DNA from: Homarus americanus
Taxonomy: Eukaryota; Arthropoda; Malacostraca; Decapoda; Nephropidae
Reading direction: 5' to 3'
DNA length: 64,000 bases
NCBI RefSeq assembly: GCF_018991925.1
Contig: NW_024754898.1
Location: 94,501 to 158,500, forward strand
The stretch's first letter is position 1. Every line of letters begins with the position of its first letter. The notes under the pieces were generated by a model. It was not told the origin of the DNA, ran no database searches, and worked only from the letters and a program-made list of their open reading frames with translations. Below are positions 62,107-64,000 of the stretch, in pieces. A program made the translations under genes and the position numbers.

Positions 62107-63243
62107 ATGTCTGAGCGTCCGATTGATACGATTAACGAGTTGTTCAGGTCTTGTGGGTTTTCTTGTGATCTCTTGTTCATTGTTATGATCCTGCCCAGTG
62201 AAGCATGTGTCATACCCAACCTCGCACGTGGAGTTGCTCCTTTTTTGCTGAGCACTGACATTACCAGGTGAACGAGTACATCCGGTACTAGGTGATCTAG
62301 TGGAGCGGACTGAACGCGAGGAGGGTGAATTGGTAGAGCGACTGGAATGAGCACCTTTGACTTGTCACACTCTGGAGGATACAGGAGATCCACCAGAATA
62401 TGTTGATTAAGCTAGATCCTGAAAAAGCTAGACTAGATCATGAATACAGAATGTCTGTTACAGCAGTCTGCTAATCCTGTTACCCCTCCTAGTTCAGTTC
62501 CTCCTTCAGGTGTGTCTCATGGAAATGTAATTCCTCCATTTTCTGGGGACAGTGTTGAGGATTTCTTTTCATTATTTGAAGAAGTCGCCAACGATATGGG
62601 ATGGCCAAAGCCACAATGACCTTTCATGCTACGAACTGCCCTGGTAGGCCGCGCACTAACAACTTCTGTCTCGGTAGACCCGGACGTGAGAAAAAAATTA
62701 TGATTGCCTCAAAATTGCTATCCTTAGTGCATACCAGTTGAGACCAGAAGCGTACCGGCAGCGCTTCCGTAAAGTACATAATAGGGCGGATCAAACCCAC
62801 ACGGAGTTCCTTCATGATATGACAAAGACGTTTAATCAGTGGATTAAATCCATGAATGTGGATAAGTTTGACCCCTCAGAAAATTGGTCCTTTTGGAGAA
62901 CTTCTTGTGGAAGATAGAGCCTAGCTTAGCAGATCACTTGAGGAATAAGCGAATTACCAGTCTCGCGGCTGCTGGGGCAGACGACGACGTGTTGAACTCC
63001 AGGAATCGTAATAGAAATTATGATAAGAGTTAATGGTGGTAATTTCCACAAGTTTGATAACTCTCAAAACCCTTCTCGTGTCAAACCTGTTCCTCAGGGC
63101 CAAGGTAACAAAACTAATTATAACCCTCGGAAACCATGTACATACAGTGGCAGATTGGGTCACATAGTTAGCCAGTGTTGGACTAAACAAAAGGATGAGA
63201 ATGAATGCAGTGGTGATTGTATCGGACTCGAGAGCCGAGGAGA
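62107..63243 (+). pseudogene. Ty3/Gypsy gag, decayed
   Basis: A possible start is ATG at 62107 (MSERPIDTINELF). The capsid-like domain runs about 62480-62975: PPFSGDSVEDFFSLFEEV, WPFMLRTALVGRAL (after a stop), AYQLRPEAYRQRF-like, FLHDMTKTFNQWI and LVLLENFLWKI, spread over several frames. This order is characteristic of Gypsy/SCAN-like Gag. A zinc knuckle follows at 63138-63180 (CTYSGRLGHIVSQC), where the second Cys of the CCHC box is Ser. At least five frameshifts or stops. Role in active elements: particle assembly and RNA packaging. Confidence 0.65.
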
Positions 63244-63382
63244 CTAAACGGGTCTCGGGTTCGAGTTTGAGAGTGGTATGACTGTGATGTCGCGTTCTGT
63301 AGCCCAACCGGCAGTGAACGTTTCGCCCATTTTTACGCCTCTTGATACTCCACTTTCATTTCCTCCGGTATTGTAAAGTTGA

Positions 63383-63792
63383 ATGACTATGTATACCGTG
63401 AGGGTGCTGCGTGATACTGGTGCTTTCACTCTATTATTAAATCCGAACCCTGGTGATTGTCAAACTGATACCCATGTGTTGAGGGGTGCGGTTGGTCGTT
63501 TCTCTGTGCCTTTGGTGGCGGTCGAGCTTAATTGTGACCTGTACAAGGGTACAGCATGTTGGCCTGGTAGATGAGCTGCCCGAGGTAGAACTCCTTTGGA
63601 ATGACTTGGCTGGGGATAGAGTAAAATTGGACCCTATCTTGTCTGTCGTCCCTTTATATGAGCCACTAACAGGAACATGAGAGAGATACCGGAGACTTTC
63701 CCCACTTGTGCTGTCATGAGATCAATGGCGAAGGTGGCAGTCCCTTCTGAGCACAATGTTCCTCGTGTTTCTCATTCCTGTGATGAACCTTA
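63383..63792 (+). pseudogene. Ty3/Gypsy aspartic protease and linker, decayed
   Basis: The frame 63383-63574 contains VRVLRDTGAFTLLL with the DTGA active-site motif of retroviral-type aspartic proteases. After a frameshift near 63555, LVDELPEVELLWNDLAGDRV continues the typical Gypsy protease C-terminal part. A linker reading ETFPTCAVMRSMAKV follows to about 63760. RT and integrase are not in view; a tandem array starts at 63813. In active elements this protease processes the Gag-Pol polyprotein. Confidence 0.65.
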
Positions 63793-63812
63793 ACTAAGGT
63801 GGGATGAATAAG

Positions 63813-64000
63813 CACTCTGACCGAGCCCCATGATGAGGATGAAACCACACTCTGACCGAGACCCGTGATGACGATGAAACCACACTCTGACCGAGCCCCG
63901 TGATGACGATGAAACCACACTCTGACCGAGCCCCGTGATGAGGATGAAACCACACTCTGACCGAGTCCCGTGATGACGATGAAACCACACTCTGACCGAG
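63813..64000 (+). repeat. 35-bp minisatellite running off the window
   Basis: At least 5.4 units of CACTCTGACCGAGCCCCGTG then ATGACGATGAAACCA, differing by GACGAT/GAGGAT and GCCCC/GACCC/GTCCC. It continues past the right edge. Minus frames here are repeat translations. Confidence 0.95.

Overview
This window reads as nuclear DNA of an arthropod, most likely a decapod crustacean. That assignment is an inference. It rests on the extreme density of di- and trinucleotide microsatellites, several TTAGG/CCTAA tracts (the arthropod telomere pentamer), decayed LINEs of CR1/L2-like and RTE-like type, and tRNA-derived SINE-like units, one with a (GA)n tail. I found no intact host protein-coding gene, no rRNA gene and no intact tRNA gene. 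Almost every long open frame here is a translated tandem repeat.

Layout. 1-7.7 kb: unique AT-rich sequence with an orphan TATA+Inr core promoter near 0.96 kb, a 37-copy 17-bp minisatellite (2.2-2.8 kb), a 1.1-kb purine tract (4.4-5.5 kb) and degenerate 20-bp arrays (6.3-7.0 kb). 7.7-14.2 kb is the main mobile-element cluster. A nearly complete but broken CR1/L2-like LINE lies on the plus strand (ORF1 with coiled coil and SGNH esterase; ORF2 with endonuclease and reverse transcriptase). It abuts tail-to-tail a minus-strand LINE with an RT and a C-terminal C2H2 finger. That second LINE is itself interrupted by the 3' end of a third LINE with a (CAATT)n tail. 14.2-33 kb is a succession of minisatellites (periods 16 to about 60 bp) and microsatellites, with a tRNA-Gln-like SINE near 19.6 kb. 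33-42 kb holds another tRNA-derived SINE with a (GA)n tail, a Tc1/mariner-like inverted-repeat element and a related fragment, two arrays of one 20-bp unit flanking an interstitial CCTAA block, and a 1.1-kb GGT/GAT-rich satellite. 42-57 kb holds further arrays, the largest being a 2.4-kb satellite of about 23-bp units at 52.8-55.2 kb. 57.3-60.5 kb is mostly unique. 60.5-64 kb is a composite: an old LINE RT fragment, an LTR, a second LINE RT C-terminal fragment, then a decayed Ty3/Gypsy gag-protease region running into a 35-bp tandem array at the window edge.

How it works together. None of the retroelement frames is intact, so none of these copies can code for its own movement, although the minus-strand LINE keeps an unbroken 227-codon RT core. 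The order of insertions can be read from the nesting. Tandem repeats make up very roughly a quarter to a third of the window (estimated by eye). Their higher-order structure and shared units between loci point to repeated local duplication. I saw no convincing novel biochemical system. The best leads are the nested LINEs, the SGNH-bearing ORF1, the orphan promoter, the satellite unit shared between 26.5 and 52.8 kb, and the one-sided orientation of all long (GA)n tracts.
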